Assembly (NCBI GenBank): GCA_002498455.1
Contig: DAHO01000094.1
Location: forward strand, 1 to 19,545
Direction of reading: 5' to 3'
Source: Euryarchaeota archaeon UBA602
Lineage (GTDB): Archaea > Thermoplasmatota > Poseidoniia > Poseidoniales > Thalassarchaeaceae
DNA: 19,545 nt
In this document: positions 18,879 through 19,545 of the stretch, in pieces
How positions within the stretch are numbered: the stretch's first letter is position 1
How the letters are laid out: each line of letters begins with the position of its first letter
Notes under the pieces: generated by a model
Told to the model about the DNA's origin: nothing
Database searches by the model: none
What the model saw: only the letters and a program-made list of their open reading frames with translations
Translations under genes and position numbers: made by a program

Positions 18879-19545
18879 TTGATTGGGAATTGAGGGCCCG
18901 CCACGAACCGTCAATTGATCTGAAACGAACTGAATGATGGCTGGCGTCATCAAGCATGGTTCACCATCGACTTGAATCCACATTGGGGGGTCGTGAGGTT
19001 CGTTGATGGGCTGGTCATTTTCGTCGACATTTCGTAGTTCTAGACGGTGACCGTCCTGTTGGCTGACCATTCCCCATTTTCCGATATGTGAACCCTTTTT
19101 CATCGGCCCTATGAATCTCAGCATCCGGCTTTTCGAGAGACCATTGGCGAGAACAATCGACATTGAATCATTGGTCACACACATTCCTGGCGCAACTCTG
19201 TAACCACCAGCAAACGTTTCGGTCATCGACAGTAAAGTCAAACCACTCATGTCAATTCTGCCGATGACTTGATCCTCAACTTTGAGCCAACCATCCTGCT
19301 TTTTCCAACCTAGGATACTCTTGACACCCAAGTAGGTGTATTTTGCAATGCCCCGGAAATATTTCCCTTGGCCCATGGTTTTGCGGCGAGAAACATCACT
19401 GGTTGTACCCCCATCTGATTCTAGGAATGCCCAGCGACGAATCATGCAATCCTCTTCAGCTTCACCATCCCATTCCGTACTGACCGGGGAAGGGTAATGT
19501 GGCAATCCTGGTGCGGGTGCAGCATCAATACGCATTGCACCAACC
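18870..19545 (-). CDS. Diacylglycerol/sphingosine kinase-like lipid kinase, C-terminal part (partial)
   Basis: The last roughly 224 residues of a protein reading in from beyond the window's right end. The in-frame codons up to the edge stay open, and the ATG at 19535 is probably internal. The region matches the beta-sandwich C-terminal domain of DAGK/LCB5/YegS-type lipid kinases: a run of alternating strands, ETFAGGYRVAPGMCVTNDSMSIVLANGLSKSRML (the GG..iaP.a...D.. signature), then GPMKKGSHIGKWG, and the end MWIQVDGEPC with the conserved DGE. The N-terminal nucleotide-binding domain with GGDGT lies outside. These enzymes phosphorylate membrane lipids or long-chain alcohols at the cytoplasmic membrane; the archaeal substrate is unknown. 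It is convergent with the SCO-linked membrane protein, overlapping by nine bases. Confidence 0.72.
   Translation of the reverse strand, partial: VGAMRIDAAPAPGLPHYPSPVSTEWDGEAEEDCMIRRWAFLESDGGTTSDVSRRKTMGQGKYFRGIAKYTYLGVKSILGWKKQDGWLKVEDQVIGRIDMSGLTLLSMTETFAGGYRVAPGMCVTNDSMSIVLANGLSKSRMLRFIGPMKKGSHIGKWGMVSQQDGHRLELRNVDENDQPINEPHDPPMWIQVDGEPCLMTPAIIQFVSDQLTVRGGPSIPNQSK

Overview
The window reads as a compact archaeal chromosome segment. I infer a marine planktonic euryarchaeon of the Thermoplasmatota, most likely Candidatus Poseidoniia (Marine Group II); Marine Group III is possible. Grounds: an archaeal Sec61-beta protein, an archaeal-style small Toprim protein, a tRNA-Ser with a long variable arm and encoded CCA, an aerobic haem-copper oxidase cluster, lipoprotein signals ending SGCIGG, moderate GC, and very tight packing. 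The taxonomic call is inference; no rRNA or other phylogenetic marker is present.

Region 1 (1-7470) holds information-processing and unknown genes: the tail of an unrecognised gene (1-141), a Xer-type tyrosine recombinase (348-1376), a helix-hairpin-helix protein with a histone-H1-like Lys/Ala tail (1378-1845, minus), a divergent acidic orphan (1931-2857), Sec61-beta (2858-3064, minus), a small orphan with palindromes in its promoter (3128-3490, minus), a polytopic membrane protein (3589-4731, minus), an RNA m5C methyltransferase of NSUN/Trm4 type (4809-6380) and a two-TM membrane protein (6416-7468).

Region 2 (7499-11355) holds an Lrp/AsnC regulator, a 959-residue RapA/HepA-like SNF2 ATPase, and a convergent Toprim protein.

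Region 3 (11356-18878) is the most striking part: a terminal oxidase module coxB-coxA-coxC-coxD, a tRNA-Ser(UGA), a SCO-type copper chaperone, and a membrane-anchored lipoprotein whose start overlaps the SCO stop codon. Subunit I is fused to a secreted N-terminal domain of about 180 residues carrying a CxCH motif, and this domain resembles choice-of-anchor V / Reeler-like domains. The SCO fold is interrupted by about 170 residues containing His/Asp tracts and a DUF4430-like domain. Subunits III and IV also have His-rich N termini. Together these suggest an oxidase with unusual extracytoplasmic metal- or ligand-handling parts and a dedicated assembly factor. A 41-nt inverted repeat covers the likely ribosome binding site of coxB, so the operon may be controlled at translation initiation.

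Region 4 (18870-19545, minus) is the C-terminal part of a diacylglycerol/sphingosine kinase-like lipid kinase that runs off the window.

No CRISPR array, insertion sequence, prophage or integron structure is visible. No gene-free stretch exceeds 300 bases; the longest are 11356-11579 and 142-347.
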